Program-made: the position numbers and the translations under genes
Shown here: piece by piece, positions 31,594-43,575 of the stretch
Layout of the letters: each line of letters opens with the position of its first letter
Numbering within the stretch: position 1 is the stretch's first letter
Assembly: GCA_964017195.1 (NCBI GenBank)
Contig: OZ024890.1
Location: 25,227,701 to 25,291,700 of the forward strand
DNA length: 64,000 nt
From: Siderastrea radians
Lineage: Eukaryota; Cnidaria; Anthozoa; Scleractinia; Rhizangiidae
Direction of reading: 5' to 3'
Notes under the pieces: model-generated
Databases searched by the model: none
What the model saw: the letters and a program-made list of their open reading frames with translations, nothing else
Told to the model about the DNA's origin: nothing

Positions 31594-32387
31594 ATACACT
31601 TTTTGTATCTGATAGTGCAAAAGATACGCAGCTTTAGTCCGCTGAGATGGCTAAAACGGGGATGGAAGCTTGGGTCACTGTAAGAATAAGACCCCAACCG
31701 AAGTATAAGGAAACGAACCAGGAATAAACTTAAGGTGGATTTCCTCTGACGCGTCAATTTTTACGTGCGTGAGAAAAAGTTAGAGACAATGTATGAACGA
31801 CTTGCGTAAACGTGTACGCAAGTCGCTACGCTTAACGCTACGCCAGTCATTTATATTCTCAATAGAAATGGTGTTTGTACAATGTCAGTAGTTTTCAATA
31901 TAACACATGTTCATGTCTACATCTACATCAACATTTATTAAGTTGACAAAATCCTGTAAGACATCACATCAACTACAGATAAAAGTCAAAAAAAATACCA
32001 AATATGTACATATGAAAAAATTAGATTAAAGTGATGTGTCAGAATAGCAGGATAATTTTAAATCAGAGAATGACTTGCAATTCACTTAGTCAGCGGGCAG
32101 TGAGTTCTACTGTAATTGATATAGGAAAAAAGGAAAAAGTTAAAACGTCCTTAGATACATTCGGTATCCTATACTTAAAAGCATGGATATTGCGTGTTCT
32201 TTGTTTCACTGGTTTGTTCTTCCGTGTATGTCATAGTCAGTCAGTCTGTTTTTATTTCGTATGTCCCATTTCAAGTCAGATAACATGTCTGACACAGCTA
32301 ATGTACTTGAAAAATGTGCGTTAGTTAACAACACGTGCAATTTCAAAGGATCAACGAACAGAATCTAAACAGATGTACCCTTAGTTA
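31594..32387. other. Foldback element interior, nothing recognised
   Basis: AT-rich, with a small inverted repeat near 31790-31835 (GACTTGCGTAAACG and CGCAAGTC). The ORF at 32031-32324 shows no recognisable domain. Confidence 0.5.
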
Positions 32388-32990
32388 CTATAAACAAGAT
32401 TGAGTTTTACTTTTAGCCAATCGGAGATCATCGGGCGTGTGAGTGTTAAAGCCATTGTATTTTCGAGTATTTCTTTGTATAATCGTACACTTGAGTCTAC
32501 TATAGATGGTATACAAGCAACGCGAAAGCTGTTGTAAATCGCTTTCTTGCAAACCCTTTGTTGTGCTACCTTTTAGAGTCTTCCAGTATAAATCGAATAA
32601 CTTGAAGTGAAAGCTCGGCGATAATTGTGGTTCGACAACGTGGACAGCTGATCGTGTGCAGTACACCTGTAAAGGTCTTTACCCGATAAGTAGAGGTAAC
32701 GGGTGGAGTTTTGTTGTCATTGAGTACATCAAGGAAGGGCAGGACGAGGCTCACTTCCTTCTTTATAGTAATGTGAATATTAGGGTGTTGACTGTTAATG
32801 AAGTCAAAGAAATAGTCGGCGTCCCGCTCGGAGTGGATCAGGCAAAATGTGTCGTCTACATAACGAACACAACACCTCAGAGTAGAGTGACAGTTCTGCT
32901 CCAACCATATCTTCTCATGGTATCCCATAGAAAGATTGGCCAGAACAGGGGGTTAAGGTGGAGCCCCCGGCTACACCATCAATTTGGTCT
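32388..32990 (-). pseudogene. Penelope-like retroelement reverse transcriptase fragment
   Basis: The minus-strand frame 32928-32566 has the Penelope-type catalytic block RYVDDTFCLI, followed by FFDFINSQHPNI and LPFLDVL in the usual order, then TYRVKTFTG. Just upstream (to about 32990) another frame reads VLANLSMGYHEKIWL, the preceding Penelope motif, so a stop or frame break separates them. After TFTG the frame loses similarity. This is a dead fragment: no GIY-YIG endonuclease is found. Confidence 0.8.
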
Positions 32991-33003
32991 TAAAAAGGGT
33001 TAC

Positions 33004-33497
33004 GGTACCTTATTGTTACTTATTTTCGCGGGAGTTAATTTTCGGGTTTTTCGCGTTTTTCAAAAAATCGTGAAATTAAAGACCCGCTAAAAAGGTTCTC
33101 GCGAAAAATAACTACGCGAACGTTAATACCCTTCTATATAATTCATTATGATTAATGAACTTTACCGTCAGTTTACTTCATAATTATCTTGGTACAGTCG
33201 TCACACTAGTTGTACTTTGTTACAAAGGAACATGCCAAACTGTTTTAAGTTTTGTTTTGTTATATGGTTTTGTTCAGTGTCATTGGAAACTATTGCCAGT
33301 GGAAAATAAAAACCAGTTGTGCCAATTTTGAAACAAACTGTTTGTGAATGCAGACCAGTATTTTGACAATTTTCGCGTAATTTAGTTCCTTTAAACATAC
33401 TTTTTTACCAAATCGCGAAATTTAAGTCCCGCGAAATATGCCCGCTCCATTTTTCGCGAAATTAAGTTCCCGCGAAAATATGTAACAATAAGGTATA
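33004..33497. mobile_element. MITE with TTCGCGGGA-rich inverted arms
   Basis: Left GGTACCTTATTGTTACTTAT and right ATGTAACAATAAGGTAT are inverses. The arms continue through repeated TTCGCG and CGCGAA blocks. About 490 bp, no coding frame. Confidence 0.7.
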
Positions 33498-33529
33498 TGG
33501 TTCTTGTTCAAATTTCAGCTTTCGACTCT

Positions 33530-34220
33530 GGGCCCGGTTGCATAAAACGTACACTTAAGTACTCACTTACGTAGGACACTTACGAATCTGTTATGGGTAC
33601 ACTTACGGGTGTTGCATAAAACATACTTAGCGCACTCGTAAGTGTCTGCCTTACGGGGCAACTTACGTGTTCACTTAAGGGCACACTTAACTTTGTGTAA
33701 TAGTGGCTTTAGTAATTAAACTGATTACATATTTTTTTTGATTTTAAATATGTCTAACTGCTTGACTTTATACATTTGACATCAACTGAGAAAACAAATG
33801 AGTGGAAATGATACGCAAACGTGATTTTACTTCAATATCTGTTGGCAATCTATGTTGTTGTTTATTTTTTCGATGACGAGTTAAAAACGTAAGCAGTGGA
33901 CAACAAAGCGCATTTTAAGTACTGAATAAAGACAAAAACCTTTTCTTTCACCTCTAAGAAAAAGGTTCTCTGAAGATATGGGACCTATATAGGTCCCGTA
34001 AACTTACGTGCTATTTTTCCCGTAAAAAACGTTTTGTGCAACACCCGCAATTTCTGTTGCATAAACAACACTTAAGTCCACACTTACGAAAATCGTAAGT
34101 GAATTCACTTACGTGTACTCCGTAAGTGGACCACTTAAGTGATTTAGTGCAACTCACTTAAGTTACGAGTACACCTACGTATACCCGTAAGGGTTACGGG
34201 CGTTTTATGCAACCGGGCCC
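33530..34220. mobile_element. MITE with GGGCCCGGTTGCATAAAACG ends and many subterminal repeats
   Basis: The 20-bp ends (33530-33549 and 34201-34220) are perfect inverses. CTG borders both ends, a possible 3-bp target duplication. Many copies of CACTTACG and CACTTAAG in both orientations lie next to each end, while the middle is plain AT-rich DNA. Confidence 0.8.
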
Positions 34221-34631
34221 TGGACACTGACGATCACGAACTCAAAAGAAAGCGACCGAAGAAGACTGCCAAAAGTCACGTTAGTTCTTCTTTTCGCTTG
34301 TATAAAACAAATGAGCAAGTTTTAGTTCAAACATTAACGGGTACTGTTTTTTTGCTCCTTCCATCTTTTTTTTTCCCGTGTTCAGTTTTTTTTCTTTTCT
34401 ATCTAAATTACAATAACTATTTATACATACTTTGTTACATTGTACTTTTTTGCGTAGTACTTAATTACGTACTCGTTACTTGTCTTAGTTTATGTTTGTC
34501 TTCTTTTATGTACAACCTTGTCGAGCAATTAAATTCCTTTTTTGTAACTACTCACGTTTAGTTTATTTCTATTCTGGGTAGCTTTTTGCTTATTTTAGTT
34601 AATAAAAAACCAAAGAAAACAAATTTTAGTC

Positions 34632-35374
34632 ATGGCACCTCAAAAGGGTGACAAGAATGCAAAGGAAACGTGCACCCTGACAATTGACGATCAACAAATT
34701 AGACCGACGAGGAACCTGAAGATACTTGGAATTAACATGGATGACGAACTCTCCTTTAGCGATCACGTCAGCGACATTTGCAAGAAGGCTAGCCAAAAAG
34801 TGGGTGTCTTAGCAAGACTTCGCAATCTCATTTCTTGTGAGACTAAGCTCCACTAATATTTAACTGCAATAATCCCTAATTTAACATACTGCCACACAGT
34901 TTGGCACTTCTGTAAAGCTTCTGACGACGCAAGCTTGAAAGAGTACAAGAACGCGCGCTAAGAATCATCTTTAACTCCAAAACAGACACCTACGATGCTC
35001 TTCTAAGCCGTGCAAAGCTACCCTCCCTTCATAATAGACGTCTTCAGGATATTGCAATCCTAATGTTCAAAGTAAAAAAAGGCCTTGCACCTGACTACAA
35101 AATGGAACTTTTTAGAAATTCGAACAAAGGCTATTCTCTTAGAAACGCTGACTTCGATCTGCCTCGCTTCTCTTCAGTTCGTTATGGAAAACACTCCATT
35201 AGATATCTCGGTCCTTACCTCTGGTCAAAACTGAGCGCAATTGACAAAAATAGACTGACCATCGGTAACTTTACAAAGAATATTAGAGACAAAGACCTCA
35301 GTGCTCTAATCGAGGATGCGTGTTCAAATTGTTTTATATGCACTTACTTCTTAAGACTTGAACTACTCTCTTAA
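34632..35374 (+). pseudogene. CR1/L2-like non-LTR retrotransposon 3' fragment
   Basis: Two frames carry the C-terminal part of a CR1/L2-type polymerase: first LKILGINMDDELSFSDHV and KKASQKVGVLARLRNL (34632-34856), then after an in-frame stop and frame break MFKVKKGLAPDY and GKHSIRYLGPYLWSKL (35063-35374). In between, TYCHTVWHF is still readable. The 5' part including the catalytic core is missing. It ends in a TTA/ATT tail near 35630-35725, as these elements do. Confidence 0.8.
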
Positions 35375-35629
35375 ACATCGATTTTTATCCCTCTCTTGTA
35401 TTACATTGTATTTAGCTATCTATTCTTATTCATTCATCTTAATTTTTTATATATATAATAACTTATCGCATTTTTTATTGTATACTGTAAATTTCAATAT
35501 ATTGTAAAGTAGTGTAGTGTTCCCAATTAATTCTTTATATCATATTGTACATTTTTAAATTTTTAATATATTGTTATGTAGTAGTGTCCCCAATTAGCTT
35601 CCGCGAGCTAAATATTTACCCCGACACTT

Positions 35630-35636
35630 AAATAAA

Positions 35637-35687
<51 letters not shown>

Positions 35688-35725
35688 AAAATAAAAAAAT
35701 AAAAAAATTATTATTATTATGCTAT
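35630..35725. repeat. ATT microsatellite tail of the retrotransposon
   Basis: AATAAAGTTATT followed by about 16 TTA units and an AT-rich end. It probably marks the 3' terminus of the CR1/L2-like copy just upstream. Confidence 0.8.
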
Positions 35726-35740
35726 GTAAGGGTTATTATT

Positions 35741-35817
35741 AGGCAACCGGGGAATATGTGATTCATTCACCGAGGGCGCAGCCCTCGGTGAATAAATCAC
35801 ATATCGCCGAGGTGCCT
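35741..35817. repeat. Strong 77-bp hairpin
   Basis: AGGCAACCGGGGAATATGTG at the left pairs with CACATATCGCCGAGGTGCCT at the right. The centre is CACCGAGGGC-GCA-GCCCTCGGTG. It could be one end of a dispersed repeat, since similar sequence continues to about 35860. Confidence 0.7.
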
Positions 35818-37893
35818 AAAAATAACCGGCTTATTTTTCACATGGGCGGCGTATCAACAGTGGCTCAAACAATAAGAAACATTTTTTTTCTTCGTTGTTT
35901 TGATGCAGGTGCACTTAAGGAAAAAAAATTTTTTTCCCGACAAACACTTAACAACAAGAAAAAGGTTCCGAAAAGACGCACTGGGGTTTCCACAAACAAA
36001 CAATATGCTTGCCAAACAAACTTTACAATAGATAAAAGATTCCGAAAGTACGCATTGGGATTTGTTTTGTCGCCGCCAAAACAAAAAAAAAACCTCTGGC
36101 ACCCAGGGCAGCTGGGTCACTTATTGGAGACGAATTATATCAAACCTGTTATCAAATTTCCAATCCATGAGCGACGTATAAACCTTAACTTTCCAGGGAC
36201 GGCGTAAAGTTTTCGGAAAATTACTTACTATGGAAAACTTTGGCGGGAATTTCACAGAAATTGCGCATGCGCTATAGCCGAATACACACACGTCAAAATT
36301 GGTCATTTCTTCAAAACCTGACGGTTTCTCGAATCCCAAAACATTATTCTTGCGGATCAACATATTAGGATCGATCTCAGCTGCACCGTCCTCTCTTGCT
36401 GGGGCAGCTGGTTGAGGGTCAGGATTAACATTCGCAGCGTTCGCGGCCATGACCATACGAATATCTGGAAACTAGGTGGAAGTGACATCCACGTGTAAAA
36501 TGTAGAGTTTTATACTTAACCGACGATTGCTCTGTGTCAAAATGACAAGTGTCAATTAAATGATCTAAACCAGACAGTCTCATCACGATGCCTGTATACT
36601 TTAACAATACAATGAACAATAGGTATCTTTGTTTTCAGAGTGCCAGAGGTTTTTCTTCCAGTGTACCTGGAGTTCCTTTTTGATTGACAGTCTTGCGGAA
36701 TGTAATTGAGCACGCGGAGGAGTGTGAAACCAGAGTTAACTCTGGTGAAACGAGGTGTACCGGTAATCTTCTTTGGTCGGGGTTCTCGCTATGATATCAG
36801 TGTTTAAAGGAATTTTACGAGATTAAACAGTAGTTCGAATAATTCGTTTAGACGCTTTTTATGCGTAATACATTAACAGCAAATCTTCTCAAAAGCTACG
36901 CCTGAAACAACGGCTGCAAAACACAAGTGTAAATCACAACATTTTGTCACAACACCGGATGATAAAAAAACTGTTCTTCAAGTACGATAAGAATGCGAAA
37001 AATGTGTCAATCTCAACAGTTGGTCGTCTATAAGATATAAGATAGAGGCCTCCGTTACGCGGAAGATTGCAAACATTACGTTAGAGCAGATTTCAGAGAT
37101 TGGCTGTGATTGTATCACAGACAAACCATGGCATGTAACCGCTGTTTCTCCAGGTATTGCTTTAAGTGGTATTCTGCAGTTACTCAACCACGGCAAAGCA
37201 AATGATTCCAACAACGGAAATTCAGGAGCTTACTTCGCAAAACTGTCAATCAAAAAAAAACCTCTGATTGGTTCGCGGCAATTTGGAAACGACACAATCA
37301 TGCATTCCTTGCGTGACGCGTTACTCGTAATAATTGTCTTTTGTCCAGTGATTGTCATTTTCAGGTTATCTTTGTTTTTTGTTTTTCATTTCAACAACTT
37401 GGTAATTTTAAATAAATCGTGTTGTGTTCTCACAAACAATTATGAGACTTATTCCTCATTTACCAGAAACACATATATATCTCAATTACCACAGTAATGA
37501 CAACTTTATATAGAAAAATTCTTAAAAACTGCAACATGATTGCATTTTGCCATCTACTCCGGGACAAGTACCCGCACTTTCTAACATGTAGTTTTAGCAG
37601 TCCATTTTTACATGTATGGTACGTTGAATGTTCATGAGTTTATATAGTCGACGTCGATCATAAGCACCCTTAGAAAAGGGCCCTCACTTGAATAGGGGCG
37701 CTTATTGAAAAAAACACGATCCCAATGGGGGGCGCTTATTAGGAAGGTATTATGTAAAAAAAAAATCGGAAATAATAAAGAGAAATAATAATTAAATAAC
37801 TAAATGCGGCCCTTTCAGTGCATGACGTTTTTTTTTCCAGAGTTTTCTTTTTTTTATTATTTACCCACTGATGTAAATCAAAAAGAGGCATAA
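35818..37893. other. Foldback interior, right half, no gene recognised
   Basis: About 2 kb of AT-rich DNA with poly-A and poly-T runs. The plus-strand frame 35758-36207 overlaps the hairpin repeat and has no recognised domain. One exon-like minus-strand segment (36292-36456) is listed separately. Confidence 0.45.
36292..36456 (-). CDS. Possible first exon of an unknown gene inside the foldback element
   Basis: The ATG at 36456 (or 36450) opens a frame with an Ala/Pro/Asp-rich start (PDPQPAAPAREDGAAEIDP) and a basic patch (LIRKNN). It could end at a donor after GAC at 36292 (GTGTGTG). The composition looks coding, and its AP-rich style resembles the leader exon of the DIRS element at 46903, but no similarity is claimed. 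No downstream exon was identified. Confidence 0.22.
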
Positions 37894-39305
37894 AGTTATG
37901 GTGAATGACGTCTTATGATGGTGAATGACGTCTAGTTATGGTGAATGACGTCTAGTGATGGTGAATGACGTCTAGTTATGGTGAATGACGTCTAGTGATG
38001 GTGAATTACGTCTTGTTATGTTGGATGACGTCTAGTGATGGTGAATGATGTCTACTTATGGTGAATGATGTCTAGTTATGGTGGATGACGTCTAGTTATG
38101 GTGAATTACGTCCAGTTATGGTGAATTACGTCTAGTTTATGGTAAATGATGTCTAGTTATGTTGGATGATGTCCAGTTTTGGTGGATGACGTCTAGTGAT
38201 GGTGAATGATGTCTAGTTATGGTGGATGACGTCGAGTGATGGTGAATGATGTCTAGTGATGGTGAATGACGTCTAGTTATGGTGAATGACGTCTAGTGAT
38301 GGTGAATGACGTCTTGTTATGGTGAATGACGTCTAGTGATGGTGAATGATGTCTAGTTATGGTGAATAACGTGTAGTGATGGTGAATGACGTCTAGTTAT
38401 GTTGGATGACGTCTAGTGATGGTGAATGATGTCTAGTTATGGTGAATGACGTCTAGTGATGGTAAATCACGTCTAGTTATGGTGAATTACGTCTAGTTAT
38501 GTTGGATGACGTCTAGTTATGGTGAATGACGTCTAGTTATGGTGAATGATGTCTAGTTATGGTGAATGACGTGTAGTGATGGTGAATGACGTCTAGTTAT
38601 GTTGGATGACGTCTAGTGATGGTGAATGATGTCTAGTTATGGTGAATGATGTCTAGTTATGGTGAATTACGTCTAGTTATGGTGAATTACGTCTAGTTAT
38701 GTTGGATGAGGTCTAGTGATGGTGAATGACGTCTAGTGATGGTGAATGATGTCTAGTTATGGTGAATGACGTCTAGTGATGGTGAATGATGTCTAGTTAT
38801 GGTGGATGACGTCTAGTTATGGTGAATGACGTATAGTTATGGTGAATGACGTCTAGTGATGGTGAATTACATCTAGTTATGTTGGATGACGTCTAGTTAT
38901 GGTGAATAACGTCTAGTTATGGTGAATGACGTTTAGTGATGGTGAATTACATCTAGTTATGTTGGATGACGTATAGTTATGGTGAATGACGTCTAGTGAT
39001 GGTGAATGATGTCTAGTTATGGTGAATAACGTCTAGTTGTGTTGGATGACGTCTAGTTATGGTGAATGATGTCTAGTTATGGTGAATTACGTCTATTTAT
39101 GGTGAATGACGTCTAGTTATGGTGAATGATGTCTAGTTATGGTAAATGATGTCTAGTTATGGTGAATGACATCTAGTTATGGTGAATGACGTCTAGGTAT
39201 GGTGAATGACGTCTAGTTATGGTGAATTACGTCTAGTGATGGTGAATGACGTCTAGTTATGGTGAATTACGTGTAGTTATGGTGAGTGATGTCTAGTTAT
39301 GGTGA
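37894..39305. repeat. Right arm minisatellite, 20-bp unit, about 70 copies, inverted
   Basis: The unit GGTGAATGACGTCTAGTTAT is the reverse complement of the left-arm unit, with the same variant positions. It is about 2.5 times shorter than the left arm and has its own mutations, so the arms have not been fully homogenised. Confidence 0.97.
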
Positions 39306-39837
39306 ATTACGTTAATTTTATGTGAAGTGACGATGCTTGATGTTTATTCATGGTAAATAATGTCAAACAATGTGTAGTGATATTTAGTGATGTTAAGTTA
39401 CGTCTAATGACTTCAAATGACGTGTAGTTATACCATATACGGTAGTGAGATTTTTATAAGGGTTCACCAATTGGTGTTTATAGGACATGAATTTATAACC
39501 AACTAGTTTCCCTGCCCTATTTCAAACCTGACCAAAAATTCAAACCTGCCCTATACATGATCACAGCTACCCCGGAACTGTTTCGGTTTGCGTAAACATT
39601 TGAGAAGGGCCTCGAATTCCCGATATTTATCAAAAAGCACTTTTCAAGAAGAGATGATATTAATAATAATAAAAATAGCTTCCTCTTAAAAGCCATACCT
39701 AATTCCAGACCAGATCGCGCAAACCTTACCCTACTTCAGACCAAAATGGTCAAAATCTATACCCCATTGCAGACCAAAACGGCCCGAAAACCATACCCTT
39801 TGGCGCCGCACATACCTGTCTAGCTTATGTAATTTAG

Positions 39838-40285
39838 GGAGTACAACCCCAGGGGGGGATTTCGGATTTCTAGTGACGGTGATGATCGAATGGGGGCAAA
39901 AATGAAAACCCAAAAAAATCCCTAGGGCTTCCAACAAAACCCAAAAAAATCCCTAGACCAAAAATTAACACCCAAAAAATCCCGTGCGAATTTCCAAGCC
40001 TTAAAAATTTCCAGAAAGGTTTACATGATCAGGAGCATATCACGGTAATAGGCTTCTGACATGATATAACACGAACGACGCAGTCAGCACTACCAAGAAT
40101 CTTGAGATTGTTTTGAATACCCAAAAAAAATCCCTACTTGAATCGAGCCACACACAAAAATAGTTGCCAAATTCTCTTACCCAAAAAGATCCCGGAATCG
40201 AAAATTTCAAGCCCAAAAAGATCCTTCGATCATCCCCGTCACCTGAAATCCGGAGTACCCCCCCCCCCTGGGAGTACGACCCCGA
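39838..40285. mobile_element. Inverted-repeat element with GGGAGTAC ends
   Basis: GGGAGTACAACCCC... through GATTTCGGATTTC and GACGGTGATGATCGA at the left is matched in inverse at 40228-40285. Internally it repeats ACCCAAAAAAATCCC and GCCCAAAAAGATCC. The stretch 39512-39837 before it has a degenerate tandem pattern around CAGACCAAAA and no gene. Confidence 0.6.
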
Positions 40286-41026
40286 GCTTCGAGCACTTTG
40301 ATGCTCTACACTTTCATCGGAAAAAATTGTCCACCATTCCAAAACTCTAATGATCATTAATTATATAAAATCCAGGTTAGTATTTCTGACTCCAAAACAA
40401 AAAACACTGAACATGCATACTACAAACGTTGTTGTACCTTTGATACTTAAGACATTATGATTGGTGCTACAAAGATACGCTTGTCCGTCAATTGAGTTTT
40501 CCTAATACCTGCATATGTACACCAGTAGACTTTTCAGCAAGTTACAAAACACTCTAGAAATGGCCGTCCATTCTTGGCGCAAAATGGACGGCCATTTATC
40601 AAATTCATGAACGTAAAAAGCACTGCAACCATTCTGAGGCAGAACTTTACCGCTGTACCTTGTAACTACAAGGATGGACTGCAAAACAGTCGCTTTTTAC
40701 TTTTAACTCACACGGTAAGACGTTTTTGTATCTAAAAAACTGAACGTGGACTCTTACAAGGCACGAAGCGCCCAAAAAGCCACGCGAGATTCGCATGTGC
40801 GTGGGACAAGTAAAATGCTATTAAATCCACAAAACTAGTCTTTTTGCACAGAAGATTTTCGTAACTGAAAGACTAGCACTTCATAGTTTTAAAACCTATT
40901 TTCAAAGACTTTCTTTATAGCTAGAAATAATTTCTGAGCCATGTTTAACTCCAGCTCACGATTATTCGCACTCATTCATTCAGTGTATTCAGAGTATTTT
41001 AGTCGCTGAACTGATCCTAATAGTGT
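40286..41026. other. Gap between repeats, nothing recognised
   Basis: AT-rich. One short inverted pair (AAATGGCCGTCCAT and ATGGACGGCCATTT, about 40558-40597) can form a hairpin. No coding frame is supported. Confidence 0.5.
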
Positions 41027-41239
41027 ATTATTCCGCCTTGGTTATTGTCATTAATGAGATATGGAAGCACAACTCCTCCCTTCACCACACCGCTCCAACA
41101 AGAAGACAGACCACTGTCACATCAACACTATATTTATTCCTTATTACCTCTCCAAACCTTATCCTAAATATCTCTAAACATATATAACACTCTAAACTAA
41201 CTTGACAATGTTAAAGGCACTGCACTTTGAACTGACAAT

Positions 41240-42561
41240 TTATTCCGGAAACGCAGTGACAAAACCTGTCAATTCATTGGTTACCTTATAGTATTTACCC
41301 GTGTCCTTATCTAAATCCGCTAACTTTGCCGCTGGACCTGCTGGATTCAGAACCTGTTTCAACTTAATATAATGAAGGGCCGTCTTGCTAGACTTCCAGC
41401 CTACATGATCCATTATGTCATTAAGAGAGACATCTGCAAGTGCCATTGAAATAGCGGCACCACTTCTAAAACCATGTAGAGTGAAACGCGTGCTCGAAAG
41501 ACTCCCCTGCAACTGTTTCACGTAAGTGTCCAACCTAGCCTGAGCCGCAGAAGGGTCTAACGCGCAAGACGTTACCGTACCTTTTTTAGACACGGAGCGA
41601 AATAAATAACCTGAAGACAGCCGAATGTTTAACAGTCTACAAATCTTGAAATATAACTCAATACCCCAGACTGGGCAAACGATCTTATTTGAACCCCTCT
41701 TGAATGCAAAAACGTTGGCGTCTCCGGACCGTAACGTTTTTGTCCATACATGATTAAACAAAAATCCAGAATTATCTGGAATGCGCAAAATTGTCGGAGT
41801 GGAGATACCTAACAGGTCGGCTGCCCGATCCGCCGAGAAAAACAGAGCCTTAAAGAAAGCTTGATCTCTGGCTAACACAAAAACCTGAATAGGATCTAAA
41901 GTAGGATTTCTTAATTTTGACTGAATATGCCGTGAAAGGATCTCAACATCTGAAAGCAGAACCGGATCTGCTTGGCGCGGGGTAATTCGTGCCCTCAACT
42001 GCTCCTCACGAACATTAGCCAAATAATCCTTCACTGACCTAGAAGAAGCAGGGTTACCTACACCTAATACAGAGTGCCATTCTGCTCCCCTACCGTGCTG
42101 GATAAAAATTGCTCTAAGTTTTCCTATTAAGGAGTCTATACCGTACCAAACGCAAGCCGTTTGGGACAAGCACATTGACTTCGCTTACGCTGTAAAACAA
42201 ACTCACAACTTGGATTATGAACCAAAGTTCTTCCATCCTGATCCTTCCACACTAGAAACGCCACGACATCACACGGTAAAGCTGAACTTAAAGTTTTCTG
42301 ACACGATAAAGATAACAGGAACCGAGAAAACTCCATCTCCAAGGCTGTCTTCTGCTTCGCATATCGAGTAGTGTTACGTGTTTGAATCAACTCTTTAACT
42401 CGCGCTGCAATCTGTTCTTCATCCACCTTATGTTTAAGTTTCAAGGCATCATCCTTGTCCAATACAACTGTCTTCCTGTTGTAACCACAACTCTGGCAAA
42501 AGCGAAACCCTTCATCATTTGGGTACTGGCAACGTGGGCAAGCCACCGATGGCTGGAACAA
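41240..42561 (-). pseudogene. DIRS tyrosine recombinase, one frameshift
   Basis: The N-terminal frame (42561-42136) begins with a paired-cysteine zinc ribbon: CPRCQYPNDEGFRFCQSC. The C-terminal frame (42175-41240) carries the recombinase. Its catalytic region shows HGFRSGAA (His-x-x-Arg), then HVGW, then ALHYIKL with the presumed nucleophile Tyr. The frames overlap near 42136-42165, where GGTATAGAC suggests a small insertion or deletion broke one ORF. This enzyme family integrates the circular DIRS DNA without duplicating its target. The stop codon lies at 41240-41242. Confidence 0.85.
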
Positions 42562-42656
42562 CTTGGGAATTCTCGGTAGAGACTGAAGTCAAAGAAAACG
42601 AACAATGTTCAAGACTATATGGACAACTTCGTTGATTTGAACCATACTTTAGTTGG

Positions 42657-43575
42657 TTAGAATTTCGAAACTCTAAAAGCCCAAAGCTTCAAAGGACAAA
42701 CCCGTGGTTTGTACCCGGACCTGGACGGGTATCTAAGGACATCCCAATCACCCTCTGAACCTAGACAAACTGCTTTCCGAGAAAGACCTGTCAAAATTGG
42801 CCACCAGAATGGTCGCGGGTAAAGTTCAGGAACCACAATTGTGAATGGAATTCGAAATTGAGTAAGGAACCTTAGTACGGCAGGAACCAACCCAAATGGT
42901 GGGAAAATGTACGGGTTGGCCATAGCAGGTCCGATATGATTAATGTCCTGAGCGAAGAAGTTCACACCCTTAGACTGAGGACTAGGACACGGGGTGAAAT
43001 GCGGCAAAGGGGTTCCTCCTTTGGATAACTGTGCGTTAGAATCCAACGCCATCAAATCGAATGTATGACCACAGAGACCACCAAATGTATGTTCAATTAA
43101 CTCCCACACTCTTGGAGAAAGTGTTGAATCCAACGCAGAAAGGCATCTCGACGGGCCATCGGCCTCATTTCGATCTGACGCGATATGAGACAGTTCTAAC
43201 TGCAGATTTCGGTTAACAACAGTGAAATAGAGTTCCTTTGTGGCTGCCGTCAGCTGAGGAGAGTTTTTACTTCCTTGGCCATTATACGTGTCAATTGCTA
43301 CTTGACTGTCAACCTGTACATCTACCCGACAGTCCCGCACATGCTCCGGAGTGGCTTTTATTGCGTTCGCGATAGCAAGCATTTCCTTGGTAGAGATGTT
43401 TAATCCAATCTGCTGTGGATTCCAATAATCCCTAAAGGATTGATCACCTGACGTTGAATGCATGACGCATCCCCAACCGTATCCCGAAGCATCCGTGGAT
43501 AACGATAAACGAACATGCCTCTCTTCACGCCAAGGAACGTGGCCTTTCCAGGAGTCGAGAAAACGCCAAGAGAAT
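42657..43575 (-). pseudogene. DIRS RNase H and connected C-terminal domain
   Basis: Read in the frame that is -1 to the reverse transcriptase, similarity begins near 43575 and includes LSTDASGYGWGC (the RNase H DASxxGWG start). It continues into the ORF from 43463: STKEMLAIANAI, then VDVQVDSQVAI and SHIASDRNEADGPSR. The distal part has FDLMALDSN, PHFTPCPSP, FPPFGLV and WWPIL, a block regularly found after RNase H in DIRS-type elements. No adenine methyltransferase motif was recognised. The frame change against the polymerase ORF may be decay or programmed shifting. Confidence 0.8.

Larger units (their letters stand above)
27795..39511. mobile_element. Foldback-type element, 11.7 kb, with minisatellite inverted arms
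   Basis: The two ends are inverted copies: GGAAACTAGTTGG at 27795 and CCAACTAGTTTCC ending at 39511. Some 190 bp of non-repetitive terminal sequence is nearly identical in inverse (27795-27985 against 39310-39511). It includes CACCAATTGGTG and CCGTATATGG. Each terminus then runs into a long array of the same 20-bp unit, in opposite orientation on the two sides. The 6.3-kb centre (31594-37893) holds only retroelement remnants and MITEs, and no transposase is recognised. The layout is that of foldback elements such as Drosophila FB and Galileo (P superfamily). No clear target-site duplication is seen. The left end lies 46 bp upstream of the COQ9 ATG. Confidence 0.7.

Noticed and set aside
35758..36207. 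149-codon ORF after the 35741 hairpin
   Set aside because: It starts inside the hairpin repeat and has poly-Lys runs from A-rich DNA. No recognised domain.
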